Assembly (NCBI GenBank): GCA_009780955.1
Contig: WQZB01000016.1
Coordinates: 1-62,853, forward strand
Direction of reading: 5' to 3'
DNA: 62,853 nt
Source of the DNA: Polyangiaceae bacterium
Lineage (GTDB): Bacteria > Myxococcota_A > Polyangia > Polyangiales > Polyangiaceae
This document shows, in pieces, positions 20,359-28,790 of the stretch. Below the pieces are notes generated by a model that was given only the letters and a program-made list of their open reading frames with translations, ran no database searches and was not told where the DNA came from. The position numbers and the translations under genes are program-made. Within the stretch, counting starts at the first letter, position 1, and the number at the start of each line of letters is the position of its first letter.

Positions 20359-23300
20359 ATGGCTATGTCAATGCAGTCGAACGGGGCTGCTCCTCGTCAT
20401 CAAAGGTCGCAAGTCAAAGCCGTCATTGAAACGAAGCCCACTGCAACGAAGTGCACCGAAATGAAGAAGGTTGCGGCTGGTGGCACAACGCACGGGCTCA
20501 TCGTGAAGCGGGTCAACACCCGTGTTGGTGTCGACCCGCTCGACCACGGTGCTGTTTACGAACGCCGATCGAGCATCATCACGAATCCGGACGGCTCGAT
20601 CGTTTTCAAGATGGAAGGTGCCGAGATCCCATCTTCGTGGAGCCAGCTCGCGACCGACATCGTCATTTCAAAGTACTTCCGCAAGGCCGGTCTTTTTGGC
20701 GATCCAAAGCAGGGCGAAAAGAGCGTTCGTCAGGTTGTTCACCGCATTGCTCGCACGATCCGCAGTGCAGGCGACAGATTCGGTGGCTACTTCGCATCGA
20801 AGCACGATGCCGATGCATTCGAAGCCGAGCTTTCGTATCTCATGGTCCACCAGATCGGTGCGTTCAATTCGCCAGTCTGGTTCAATTGCGGTCTTTGGGA
20901 CGAGTACGGCATTGTCGGCTCAGGCGGCAACTGGGCGGTTGCTATCGAACCCACGAAACTCGGACGAAAAGGCTCCCCAAGAGAGCAAGGGCACGAGCGA
21001 AACGAAAGGCGAGACGAAGCCAAGGTTATCGAGACAACGAATGCCTACGAGCGGCCGCAGTGCTCGGCATGCTTCATCCAGGCTGTGAACGACGACCTCA
21101 TGGCGATCTACGAGCTCGTGAAAAGCGAGGCTCGTCTCTTCAAATATGGTTCGGGCACTGGCTCGAACTTCAGCGCTATCCGTGGCAAGCAGGAAAAGCT
21201 TTCCGGTGGCGGCACATCGAGCGGCCTTATGAGTTTCCTCGAAGTGCTCGACCGCGCTGCCGGCGCGACCAAGTCCGGAGGCACCACGCGGCGCGCCGCG
21301 AAGATGGTCTGCCTCGATATGGATCACCCAGAGATCGCCGATTTCATCAACTGGAAAGTGCGCGAAGAGAAGAAGGCTCTTGCGCTCATTGCAGCCGGCT
21401 ACTCGAGCGACTTCAACGGCGAGGCGTACCACACCGTCAGCGGCCAGAACTCGAACAATTCGATTCGCGTGACCGACGAGTTCATGAAGGCAGTCGTTGC
21501 TGGCGGCAAGTGGCAGACAATCATGCGCACCACCGGCGAAGTGTGCAGCACCTACGAGGCGAAAGATTTATGGAACCAAGTGGCGAGCGCGGCGTGGCAC
21601 TGCGCCGACCCGGGGATGCAATACAATTCGACGATCAACCGGTGGCATACATGCCCAAACTCCGGAAAGATCAACGCGTCGAACCCGTGTTCTGAGTACA
21701 TGTTTTTGGACGACACGGCGTGCAACCTGGCGTCGATCAACCTCACCAAGTTCCTTTGCGAAGACGAGTCTGGCAACCTTTCCTTCGACGTTGACGGCTT
21801 TCGCCATGCGTGCCGCATTTTCTTTATTGCGCAGGAAATCCTTGTCGATCTTTCGAGTTATCCAACGAAAGACATCGCAAAAAATAGCCACGATTACCGC
21901 GCGGTCGGCCTTGGCTACGCGAACCTTGGTTCCATGCTCATGCAGATGGGCGTGCCGTACGACTCCGACGAGGCTCGCGCGATTGCCGCTGCCCTGACAT
22001 CCATCATGTGTGGGCATGCATACAAAACAAGCGCTGAAATAGCGGCGAGCAAAGGGCCATTTAACCGCTTTGCGAACAACCGCGAGCCAATGCTTCGCGT
22101 GATGAACATGCACCGCGATGCGACCTACCAAATCGATCGCGACAAGTGCCCTTCAGCGCTTTACAAAGCCGCGTGCGAGGACTGGGACAATGCAACTCTT
22201 TTTGGCGAGCAGCACGGGTTTCGCAATGCGCAGGCAACCGTGCTCGCGCCCACGGGCACCATCGGCCTTTTGATGGACTGCGACACAACGGGTGTCGAGC
22301 CCGACTTCGCACTTGTAAAATACAAGAAGTTGGCCGGCGGCGGATACTTCAAGATTGTCAACCAGTCGGTGCCGGCAGCGCTGAAAAAGCTTGGCTACGG
22401 CGCACGCGAGATCCAAGAAATCGTCGCGTACGTCACGGGAACGAACACACTGCTTGCAGCACCAAACGTCAACCGTCGCTCGCTCAAGGAACGCGGCCTG
22501 GGCGATGCCGAGCTCATGAAAGCCGAAGCGGTGCTTCCAAGCATTTTCGAGCTCGATCAGGCATTTGCGCCATGGGTCATCGGCGAGCAAGCGTACGAAC
22601 GCCTTGGCATCACCAACGAAATGCGCAGTGTAAAGGGCTTTGGTTTCCTCGAGCACCTCGGCTTCACGCGCCACGACATCGAACAGGCACAAGACACGAT
22701 CATCGGTCGCATGACGATCGAAGGCGCGCCTTACCTCAAAGTCTCGCATTATCCGGTGTTCGATTGCGCGAATCGTTGCGGCAAGATTGGTCAGCGATTC
22801 CTTGCTCCGATGAGCCACATCAAGATGATGGCGGCGGTTCAGCCTTTTCTTTCAGGCGCCATTTCGAAGACCGTCAATCTGCCGAACGAAGCGACAGTGC
22901 AAGAAGTTGCCGAAATCTACGAAGAAGGCTGGCGTCTCGGTCTCAAGGCGGTTGCGATCTACCGCGATGGGTGCAAGGCCTCGCAGCCGCTTTCGACGAC
23001 CTCCAACGCCAAAGAAGCCGAAGCTCAAGAAAACAAGGCGGCCCCGGAAAACAAGGCTGCCCAAGAAAATAGGGCTGCCAGGGCAGATGCAGAAGACAAG
23101 TCTTCAGATACCGAGATGCCGGGTCTTGCGCCCATTCCGAAAACGAACGCCCCGCAGGACCCAACGCAGCTGACGCTAGGCCTTGTTCCGCCCTACGCGC
23201 CGTACGCGAACAGTGGCTCGCGCCCTGCGGGTTTGCGCATTCGGTTGCCGAAGAAGCGTGTAGGCTTCACGCAAGAAGCACGCGTGGGTGGCCACAAGAT

Positions 23301-24024
23301 CTTCCTCCGTACCGGCCAGTACGAAGACGGTACGCTGGGCGAAATCTTCATCGACATGCACAAAGAGGGCGCTGCATTCCGCTCGATGATGAACTGCTTT
23401 GCAATGAGCGTGTCGATTGGCCTGCAGTACGGCGTGCCGCTACAAACGTACGTCGACCAGTTCACCTTTACCCGCTTCGAGCCGCAGGGCATGGTTGAGG
23501 GGCACCCCTACGTGAAAATGGCGACATCCATCGTCGACTATCTCTTTCGCACGTTGGGTGTGGAATATCTGGGCCGCTACGACCTTGCCCACATCAAGCC
23601 AGAGGGCGAAGAGGCCATCGTGCATGTTGGTTTTCTTGGCGGCTTTGGTGGCGGCGCCAATGAAGATCGCGCGCCCAATCGCGCGTCCGATCGCATGATT
23701 GATTCGGAGCCTCCGGCATCGCTCGGATACACGAAGGAAGCGGTCGCGCGCTCTTCGGTCGAGGCTGAATCGTTCGAACCGGGCGCTCGGCCAGAAGAGC
23801 AACACAAGACGCAGAACAAGCCTGCGCCCAATGCACGTGCCAATACGCTTGATGGCGCACGTGATGCGGTGCACGAGCATGCTCGGGCGGCCTCACCGCT
23901 CGATGCACAGCTCGACGCGATGATGGGCGATGCTCCCGTGTGCGATGTTTGCGGTCACATCACGGTCCGCAACGGTGCATGTTACAAGTGCCTCAACTGC
24001 GGGAATTCGATGGGTTGCTCGTAA
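20359..24024 (+). CDS. nrdJ: Vitamin B12-dependent (class II) ribonucleoside-diphosphate reductase
   Basis: 1221 residues from the ATG at 20359, chosen over an upstream TTG because GGAGG lies eight bases before it. The protein reduces ribonucleotides to deoxyribonucleotides using adenosylcobalamin. Visible are FNSPVWFNCG, QCSACFIQAVNDD, the active-site NPCSEYMFLDDTACNLASINL region, the substrate-loop APTGTIGLLMDCDTTGVEPD, and a C-terminal Cys-rich tail CDVCGHITVRNGACYKC...CGNSMGC that in this family shuttles electrons to the active site. A charged linker with ENKAAPENKAAQENRAAR repeats lies near residues 885-915. Class II enzymes work with or without oxygen. No NrdA/B or NrdD is in the window. 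Confidence 0.96.
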   Translation: MAMSMQSNGAAPRHQRSQVKAVIETKPTATKCTEMKKVAAGGTTHGLIVKRVNTRVGVDPLDHGAVYERRSSIITNPDGSIVFKMEGAEIPSSWSQLATDIVISKYFRKAGLFGDPKQGEKSVRQVVHRIARTIRSAGDRFGGYFASKHDADAFEAELSYLMVHQIGAFNSPVWFNCGLWDEYGIVGSGGNWAVAIEPTKLGRKGSPREQGHERNERRDEAKVIETTNAYERPQCSACFIQAVNDDLMAIYELVKSEARLFKYGSGTGSNFSAIRGKQEKLSGGGTSSGLMSFLEVLDRAAGATKSGGTTRRAAKMVCLDMDHPEIADFINWKVREEKKALALIAAGYSSDFNGEAYHTVSGQNSNNSIRVTDEFMKAVVAGGKWQTIMRTTGEVCSTYEAKDLWNQVASAAWHCADPGMQYNSTINRWHTCPNSGKINASNPCSEYMFLDDTACNLASINLTKFLCEDESGNLSFDVDGFRHACRIFFIAQEILVDLSSYPTKDIAKNSHDYRAVGLGYANLGSMLMQMGVPYDSDEARAIAAALTSIMCGHAYKTSAEIAASKGPFNRFANNREPMLRVMNMHRDATYQIDRDKCPSALYKAACEDWDNATLFGEQHGFRNAQATVLAPTGTIGLLMDCDTTGVEPDFALVKYKKLAGGGYFKIVNQSVPAALKKLGYGAREIQEIVAYVTGTNTLLAAPNVNRRSLKERGLGDAELMKAEAVLPSIFELDQAFAPWVIGEQAYERLGITNEMRSVKGFGFLEHLGFTRHDIEQAQDTIIGRMTIEGAPYLKVSHYPVFDCANRCGKIGQRFLAPMSHIKMMAAVQPFLSGAISKTVNLPNEATVQEVAEIYEEGWRLGLKAVAIYRDGCKASQPLSTTSNAKEAEAQENKAAPENKAAQENRAARADAEDKSSDTEMPGLAPIPKTNAPQDPTQLTLGLVPPYAPYANSGSRPAGLRIRLPKKRVGFTQEARVGGHKIFLRTGQYEDGTLGEIFIDMHKEGAAFRSMMNCFAMSVSIGLQYGVPLQTYVDQFTFTRFEPQGMVEGHPYVKMATSIVDYLFRTLGVEYLGRYDLAHIKPEGEEAIVHVGFLGGFGGGANEDRAPNRASDRMIDSEPPASLGYTKEAVARSSVEAESFEPGARPEEQHKTQNKPAPNARANTLDGARDAVHEHARAASPLDAQLDAMMGDAPVCDVCGHITVRNGACYKCLNCGNSMGCS

Positions 24025-24040
24025 AGCTGACCAGAACGGC

Positions 24041-24116
24041 AGGGAGCGCAGCATCCTGCGCTCCTACAGATATGCGTTTTGTTGGTTGTATGTAGGGCAC
24101 CCCGTGTCTGCCCCGC
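24041..24116 (+). repeat. Family A repeat pair downstream of nrdJ
   Basis: First hairpin AGGGAGCGCAGCATCC with TGCGCTCCTAC closing it; linker AGATATGCGTTTTGTTGG; second hairpin GTAGGGCACCCCGTGTCTGC. Linker identity with the 62611 copy identifies the family. It lies about 20 bp after the nrdJ stop. Confidence 0.85.
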
Positions 24117-24210
24117 CTTGAGATCACGTTCAATCAAAAAACGACTGTCACAACATGGGTCCCTCGTGCGTTGTCCCCACGAACGCAACGAAAACCAAGA
24201 GGAGGATTCC

Positions 24211-24258
24211 ATGCCGCGACAAGCCCTGGCGCCGGACCTCACGAATGATCCGGACTAA
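24211..24258 (+). CDS. 15-residue micro-ORF with strong ribosome binding site
   Basis: ATG at 24211 is preceded by AAGAGGAGGATTCC, a near-perfect Shine-Dalgarno at ideal spacing, and encodes MPRQALAPDLTNDPD before TAA. It is too short for domain assignment. It lies immediately upstream of the two large hairpins at 24295-24507, a layout seen with leader peptides, but the product has no run of regulatory codons. It could equally be the relic of a truncated gene. Confidence 0.35.
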   Translation: MPRQALAPDLTNDPD

Positions 24259-24294
24259 CGGCGTAATTATTATCATAATACGTGTGCCCACAGC

Positions 24295-24437
24295 GCAGCG
24301 TGTGCGTATCACCAGCGGAATTTCAAATTCAGTGTAACTGGTTACGCTGTAATTGACGAAAATTTCGATTGTCGGGACCTACAGCGCAACTCCGTTGCAC
24401 TGAATTTTAAAGTCCAATGGCGATGCGCACACGTCGC
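24295..24437 (+). ncRNA. Long imperfect hairpin (candidate structured RNA or DNA element)
   Basis: Nested complementary arms: TGTGCGTAT (24301-24309) with ATGCGCACA (24423-24431), extended outward to 24295/24437 with mismatches; AAATTCAGTG (24325-24334) with CACTGAATTT (24398-24407), perfect; GTTACGCTGTA (24341-24351) with TACAGCGCAAC (24380-24390), ten of eleven; and a small CGAA/TTCG apex at 24357-24367. All arms nest, giving one stem of roughly 143 nt. No open frame covers it. Function and strand are unknown. Confidence 0.5.
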
Positions 24438-24441
24438 ACTC

Positions 24442-24507
24442 CGTTGAGCCCGAAGGCCGTGGTTCTCGAAAGAAGCGGAGCGTGAGCCACGGATTTCGGG
24501 CTCAACG
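24442..24507 (+). ncRNA. Strong second hairpin upstream of the lysis-like cassette
   Basis: CGTTGAGCCCGAA (24442-24454) pairs perfectly with TTCGGGCTCAACG (24495-24507), then CCGTGG (24457-24462) with CCACGG (24487-24492), then TTC.CG with CG.GAG. The loop is AAAGAAGCGGAG. No T-run follows, so a simple terminator is unlikely. It may be part of the same structured unit as 24295-24437. Confidence 0.55.
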
Positions 24508-24650
24508 CAAGTGAGCGCCGCCATATTTTGCCCTTCTGAGATGACTCCCCGACTTAAAACCAAATTAGAGACTCGGTCGATTGGAAAAGAAGATGGAGTG
24601 CCTCGAAAACTCGTAGATCAATTGTTTGATTGAAAGGAGGAATAGCAGTC

Positions 24651-25079
24651 ATGCAAAGTGAAATCAGCTGGCCCACCGTGGCCATGGTTGCAGTGATCGC
24701 GGCGATGATCGTCGCGATGGTCAAGCTGGATGTGTCGGCGACAACGATTGCTGCGTTTTCTGCGGCTGGTGTGGCGATTGCCGGTGCGATGCGTGGAATG
24801 TACCAGACGCGACCGCATAAGGGATCGCCATCTTCGAAGCCGAAGGCGCAGATCCATCCACCTCCGCTGCCGATCCTCGTGCTTCTTGGCGTGTTCGGCT
24901 TCGGCTGTTCGAGCACGATTACGCCTTACATTAGCGCATACGAGGCGTATCTCGTGCAGCAATTGAAGTGCGTCGATGAAGCGACGACTCTCGCCGAAGC
25001 GCACGAGTGTCGCGCGAAGGTGCGTGACGATTGGGCCGTCGACGCGGGCGCAGCTGGCGCAGATGGAGGTGGGCCATGA
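24651..25079 (+). CDS. Small membrane protein, holin-like
   Basis: 142 residues; the start at 24651 is supported by AAAGGAGG upstream. Hydrophobic helices at about 9-25 (TVAMVAVIAAMIVAMVK), 28-46 (TTIAAFSAAGVAIAGAM) and 74-85 (PILVLLGVFGFG), with a basic/Pro linker between the second and third. The third ends in Cys 86 followed by SS, resembling a weak lipobox; an internal start at M47 would make a small lipoprotein. Downstream come a second small protein (ATGA overlap at 25076) and an endolysin with no signal peptide. The order suggests a phage-type lysis cassette, so a holin role is inferred, not shown by homology. Confidence 0.5.
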   Translation: MQSEISWPTVAMVAVIAAMIVAMVKLDVSATTIAAFSAAGVAIAGAMRGMYQTRPHKGSPSSKPKAQIHPPPLPILVLLGVFGFGCSSTITPYISAYEAYLVQQLKCVDEATTLAEAHECRAKVRDDWAVDAGAAGADGGGP

Positions 25080-25297
25080 TTCCGGTCGCCATCATTGAGG
25101 GGATCGCACGTCTGCTCGGCGACATCCAGGCAGGCAAGATCGGCGGGTCAGGAGATGCCGCGCGCAAACTCGTGGGGCTCGGTCTCGATTTGGTCCCCGT
25201 CGAGGAGCTGCGGAATTACCTCACCGAAGAGGACATGCAACGTGCAGAGCGGATCGCGGACACGCTCGAACACGAGAAGTTTGGCAATGAACCGTGA
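25076..25297 (+). CDS. Small protein of phage-like cassette, function unknown
   Basis: 73 residues, starting at the ATGA overlap with the previous gene and preceded by GGAGGTGGGCC. Mostly amphipathic helices (MIPVAIIEGIARLLGD, DAARKLVGLGLDLVPVEELRNYL, EEDMQRAERIADTLEHEKF), without Cys or an obvious membrane span. No family recognised. Its coupling to the holin-like gene and position before the endolysin suggest it belongs to the same unit. Confidence 0.6.
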   Translation: MIPVAIIEGIARLLGDIQAGKIGGSGDAARKLVGLGLDLVPVEELRNYLTEEDMQRAERIADTLEHEKFGNEP

Positions 25298-25379
25298 AAT
25301 CTTTGATTCGAAGCTGCTTAGATGAAATAAAATATTCTTATAACACTGAAAACCGATTGAAAGGATAAAAGGTAAGAAC

Positions 25380-26240
25380 ATGGCAACTCTACAAAGTTTT
25401 ATCAACTATATGGTCAATATGTGCAATGATAACAGCTATGGCTACAAGTTCGGCGGCTGGGGACCCAAGGATTACGATTGCGCCAGTTCAATCATTACAA
25501 GCCTTAAAAATACTGGCTTTGCTGTTGGTGGGGCGACATACACAGGCAATATGTCTGCAAATTTGACGGCTCATGGTTGGCAAAGAATCAACAGTGGCAC
25601 AATTAATCTATCAAGCTCTGCCTCTTTGAAAGCGGGAGACATCCTGCTGAATGAGGCCGATCATACGGCGCTCTACGTTGGAAACAATCAGCTTGCGGAG
25701 TTCTCGAGCGATTACGATGGCAAGTCAGGCGACTCGAGTGGAAAGGAAGCGTGGGTACACGGGTATTACAACTTTCCTTGGAACTGCATACTGAGATATA
25801 ATACCACAGTTGATCAGACGGTAATCAATTTCTACTATTCCGTCAGGGCCGGTGGCACCGTTTACCCGGAGGTACACAACCTGGCGGATTTTGCTGGAGT
25901 GCAGGGTAAATCCATCACGGACGTGGCCATTCGGGTGGATAAAGGCACGGTCAAATACCGCGTTCATGTCATGGGATCTGGGTGGCTTCCCTACGTTACC
26001 GGATGCAATTGGAAGGATGGCAACAACGGATATGCCGGCGACGCGAAGGTCATCGACGCCATCGAGGTGAATTACACTCCTCCAAGCGGTGTCAAACAGA
26101 GAGCGCAGTATCGGGTATCTCCTGTCAACGGCAATTACTACCCGTGGCAGTATAACGCTGAGAAAACCAATGGCCAAGACGGCTACGCCGGGGCGATTGG
26201 TCATCCCATGGACCGGTTCCAACTGCAAGGGTGCACTTGA
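25380..26240 (+). CDS. NlpC/P60-like phage endolysin (Amidase_5 type) with Firmicutes-type wall-binding region
   Basis: 286 residues, no signal peptide. Residues 1-140 match bacteriophage peptidoglycan hydrolases of the NlpC/P60 superfamily: catalytic Cys in KDYDCASS (C34) and His in EADHTALYVG (H95), with LKAGDILL between them. Residues about 150-285 contain aromatic-rich repeats (YRVHVMGSGWLPYVTG and YRVSPVNGNYYPWQYN) that I know from cell-wall hydrolases of gut Firmicutes and their phages. Codon use is visibly more AT-rich than the neighbours, and AAAGGATAAAAGGT precedes the ATG. A perfect terminator follows. Predicted to cut cell-wall peptides, probably acquired horizontally. Confidence 0.85.
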   Translation: MATLQSFINYMVNMCNDNSYGYKFGGWGPKDYDCASSIITSLKNTGFAVGGATYTGNMSANLTAHGWQRINSGTINLSSSASLKAGDILLNEADHTALYVGNNQLAEFSSDYDGKSGDSSGKEAWVHGYYNFPWNCILRYNTTVDQTVINFYYSVRAGGTVYPEVHNLADFAGVQGKSITDVAIRVDKGTVKYRVHVMGSGWLPYVTGCNWKDGNNGYAGDAKVIDAIEVNYTPPSGVKQRAQYRVSPVNGNYYPWQYNAEKTNGQDGYAGAIGHPMDRFQLQGCT

Positions 26241-26260
26241 ATAGAAGGAACGCTGAACGT

Positions 26261-26297
26261 AGCCCCGGAACTATTTGTTCCGGGGCTATTTCTTAAT
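26261..26297 (+). terminator. Rho-independent terminator of the endolysin gene
   Basis: AGCCCCGGAAC (26261-26271), loop TATTT, GTTCCGGGGCT (26277-26287): a perfect 11-bp stem, followed by ATTTCTTAAT. It lies 20 bp after the endolysin stop and isolates the cassette from the next gene. Confidence 0.9.
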
Positions 26298-26328
26298 ATA
26301 TCTTCGCGTAGAAACCTCGAGGGATTCC

Positions 26329-28767
26329 ATGACAAAACAAGCACGTGCGCCGGAATCCACCATCCAAGAGAGCTCGGGAGGCCGCCTGGCGGCAACCGAT
26401 GGCCGCGTCCTGCCACTGAAAGAAACACGCCTGACGGTCGATGCCAAGGGCGGGATCGCACGGACGACATTGCAGCAGACGTTCGCCAATCCCCATGCCG
26501 AGCCCTTGGCCGTGACCTATCTCTTGCCGCTTCCGGCGGATGGCGCGGTGAGCGGTTTCGCCTTCCGCATCGGCGAGCGTCGGATCTGCGGAGAAATCGA
26601 TTGCAAGCAAGCCGCCCGCGAGCGCTACGAGCAGGCATTGAGCGAAGGCCGGAGCGTGGCGCTGCTGGAGCAGGATCGCTCGAGCCTCTTCACGCAGGAG
26701 ATTGGCAACATTCCGCCTCACACGGAAGTCGTGGCGGAGATTGCCATCGATCAGCGACTTGCTTGGCTCTCCGAAGGAGCCTGGGAGCTGCGATTTCCCA
26801 CAACCGTCGCTCCGCGCTACCAAGGCGCGCCTGGGCGCGTTGCCGACGCCAAAGAGCTCAACGTCCCCATCAGCGGAACGCGGCTCGCAGCGCGAATGCA
26901 CGTGGACGTGATCGTGCGCGACGCGCTGGCTGGAGGGGGTCGCGCCGAGTCGTCGTCGCACGCGATGCGGTTTCGCGCGGAGGCGGGCGCGATGCGTGGC
27001 AGTCTCGATGCAGGAAATGGAGCACCGCTGGATCGCGATCTCGTCGTGCGCTGGTCCGTGGCCCAACCGGAGGTTGGGATCTCGCTCGTCACTTCGTGGC
27101 CCAAGGCGAGCGAAAAAAACTCGCACTTCGCGTTCGGGTTGCTGACGATCGTCCCACCTCGTCCCCAGAGCCAGACGCACATCGTCTCGCGCGATCTCAT
27201 CGTGCTGATCGACACCTCCGGTTCCATGCGCGGTGAGCCGCTGGAGCAGGCCAAGCGCATCGTCGGTGTACTCATCGACTCGCTCGACGCTCGCGATCAT
27301 CTCGAACTGATTGCGTTTTCGAGCTCCGCGCATCGCTTCAACGCCGAGCCCGCGTTGGCCACACAAGAACGGAAGCACGAGGCGCAAGCCTGGCTTCAGG
27401 AGCTTCGGGCCAGTGGTGGCACCGAGATGACCGATGCGCTCCTCGATGCGCTCACGCCGCTATGCTCGGAAGCTCAGCGTCAGGTAATCCTCGTCACCGA
27501 TGGCTTCATCGGCTTCGAGAGCGAAGTCGTCGCTTCCATCCTAACCAAGCTCCCGCAGCGTTCGCGCTTGCACACCGTGGGCGTTGGCTCCGCGGTAAAC
27601 CGGTCGCTCACCGCGCCCGCAGCACGTGCAGGGCGCGGCCTGGAGGTTGTGGTCGGTCTTGGCGAAGATTCGGAACGCGCCGCGCGACGGCTGTTGGCGC
27701 GCACCGAGAGGCCACTCGTCACTGACATGGTCGCCGAGGGAACCGCGCTGATCGAGTACGCTCCGCGGCGGCTCCCAGATCTTTTCTCCGGAGCTCCGGT
27801 GCTGGTTGGCATCAAGCTTCGACCCGAGGGAGGCACGCTCGAAGTGAAGGGGTGGTGCGTCGATGGAATCTTTTCGCATCGCATCGACGTGCCGCCCATC
27901 GAACGTGGCACCGCCGACGGCGCGGTTGTGGCGCTCTTCGCACGCGAGCAGATCGAAGATCTGGAGATGAGTCTGGCTGGCGGGGTGTTGAGCGAGGAGA
28001 TCAATCCGCAGATCGAGCGGCTCGGCGTGGAGTTTCAAATCAGCACCAGGCTCACGTCTTGGATCGCCATCAGCACGGAAAAAGATGTCGATACCCAGTC
28101 ATCCGTACGCCGGGAGATCATGCCTCACGAGGCTCCGTTTGGTACGAGCGTGGAGTCCTTCGGGCTGCGCCAAGAAGAAGTTCCAGCGTACCGGGCGGTC
28201 ATTCCTTACAAAGTCATCCACTCGGTCGATGGCATCGAGCATTACGACAACAAGCTACCGAAACGGTGGCTCTTCACCTTATACGGCGCCATCGCTTTTT
28301 CTGCTGTCTACTTGTTTTCGTATCATTTATTCAGCTTCTTCAATCACCCGTTCGGCGCCGACACAGCGGACCAGAACGTGGCGGTGGCCAAGCACGATAG
28401 TGGTGGTGGCGACGGCCCGGTGACGGTCGAGTCGCTGATCGCGGCCTCGAAAGACCCGGCCACGGTCGATCAAGGCAAGCAAATCTTCCAGCAAAACTGC
28501 GTTGCTTGCCATGCCGCAAATGGTGGCGGTGGTTTTGGTCCGAATCTCACCGACGACTACTGGCTGCATGGTGGTGCGCCCGACAAAATCTACAACAGCA
28601 TCTTTCACGGTGTGGTTCACGGTGCGGTCAAAAAGGGCATGCAAGCGTGGGGTCCAGTGCTTGGTCCAGACCAGATCAAAGCCGTGACCGCGTATGTCTA
28701 TACGTTGCACGGAACCAATGTTCCGGGGGGCAAGGCCCCACAAGGAGAGCGCGATCCCGAGCAGTGA
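26329..28767 (+). CDS. VIT-VWA protein fused to a CcoP/FixP-like membrane cytochrome c
   Basis: 812 residues from the ATG at 26329 (GAGGGATTCC upstream). Residues about 15-150 are a VIT domain (LPLKETRLTVDAKGGIARTTL, ERYEQALSEGRSVALLEQ); about 285-450 a VWA domain with intact MIDAS DTSGS (295-299). From about 635 the sequence changes to the start of cbb3 oxidase subunit CcoP: DGIEHYDNKLPKRW, a transmembrane helix 647-668, and a monoheme cytochrome c domain with CVACH (724-728), GPNLTDDYWLHGG and a probable axial Met 771. CcoP feeds electrons to CcoNO in the respiratory chain; VIT-VWA proteins are metal-dependent adhesion or scaffold proteins. No ccoN or ccoO is nearby. One uninterrupted frame; genuine fusion is favoured over an assembly join but unproven. 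Confidence 0.85.
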   Translation: MTKQARAPESTIQESSGGRLAATDGRVLPLKETRLTVDAKGGIARTTLQQTFANPHAEPLAVTYLLPLPADGAVSGFAFRIGERRICGEIDCKQAARERYEQALSEGRSVALLEQDRSSLFTQEIGNIPPHTEVVAEIAIDQRLAWLSEGAWELRFPTTVAPRYQGAPGRVADAKELNVPISGTRLAARMHVDVIVRDALAGGGRAESSSHAMRFRAEAGAMRGSLDAGNGAPLDRDLVVRWSVAQPEVGISLVTSWPKASEKNSHFAFGLLTIVPPRPQSQTHIVSRDLIVLIDTSGSMRGEPLEQAKRIVGVLIDSLDARDHLELIAFSSSAHRFNAEPALATQERKHEAQAWLQELRASGGTEMTDALLDALTPLCSEAQRQVILVTDGFIGFESEVVASILTKLPQRSRLHTVGVGSAVNRSLTAPAARAGRGLEVVVGLGEDSERAARRLLARTERPLVTDMVAEGTALIEYAPRRLPDLFSGAPVLVGIKLRPEGGTLEVKGWCVDGIFSHRIDVPPIERGTADGAVVALFAREQIEDLEMSLAGGVLSEEINPQIERLGVEFQISTRLTSWIAISTEKDVDTQSSVRREIMPHEAPFGTSVESFGLRQEEVPAYRAVIPYKVIHSVDGIEHYDNKLPKRWLFTLYGAIAFSAVYLFSYHLFSFFNHPFGADTADQNVAVAKHDSGGGDGPVTVESLIAASKDPATVDQGKQIFQQNCVACHAANGGGGFGPNLTDDYWLHGGAPDKIYNSIFHGVVHGAVKKGMQAWGPVLGPDQIKAVTAYVYTLHGTNVPGGKAPQGERDPEQ

Positions 28768-28790
28768 GTTCGCTTAGAGTTAGAGCGCGC

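Larger units (their letters stand above)
24025..24650. other. Long intergenic region with repeat, mini-ORF and two large hairpins
   Basis: This 626-bp gap contains a family A repeat (24041-24116), a 15-codon ORF with a strong ribosome binding site (24211-24258), a near-palindromic AT-rich patch (TAATTATTATCATAATA, about 24264-24280), two large inverted repeats (24295-24437 and 24442-24507), and the ribosome binding site AAAGGAGG of the next gene. No further gene is recognised. Confidence 0.7.

Noticed and set aside
24442-24507. Integron attC-like site (GTTGAGC and GCTCAAC boxes around a hairpin)
   Set aside because: attC sites begin with RYYYAAC and end with GTTRRRY; here the order is reversed on both strands and no integrase is present.
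24211-24507. Retron msr-msd
   Set aside because: Stable long hairpins fit, but no reverse transcriptase gene lies nearby and the msr-msd a1/a2 complementary ends are not visible.
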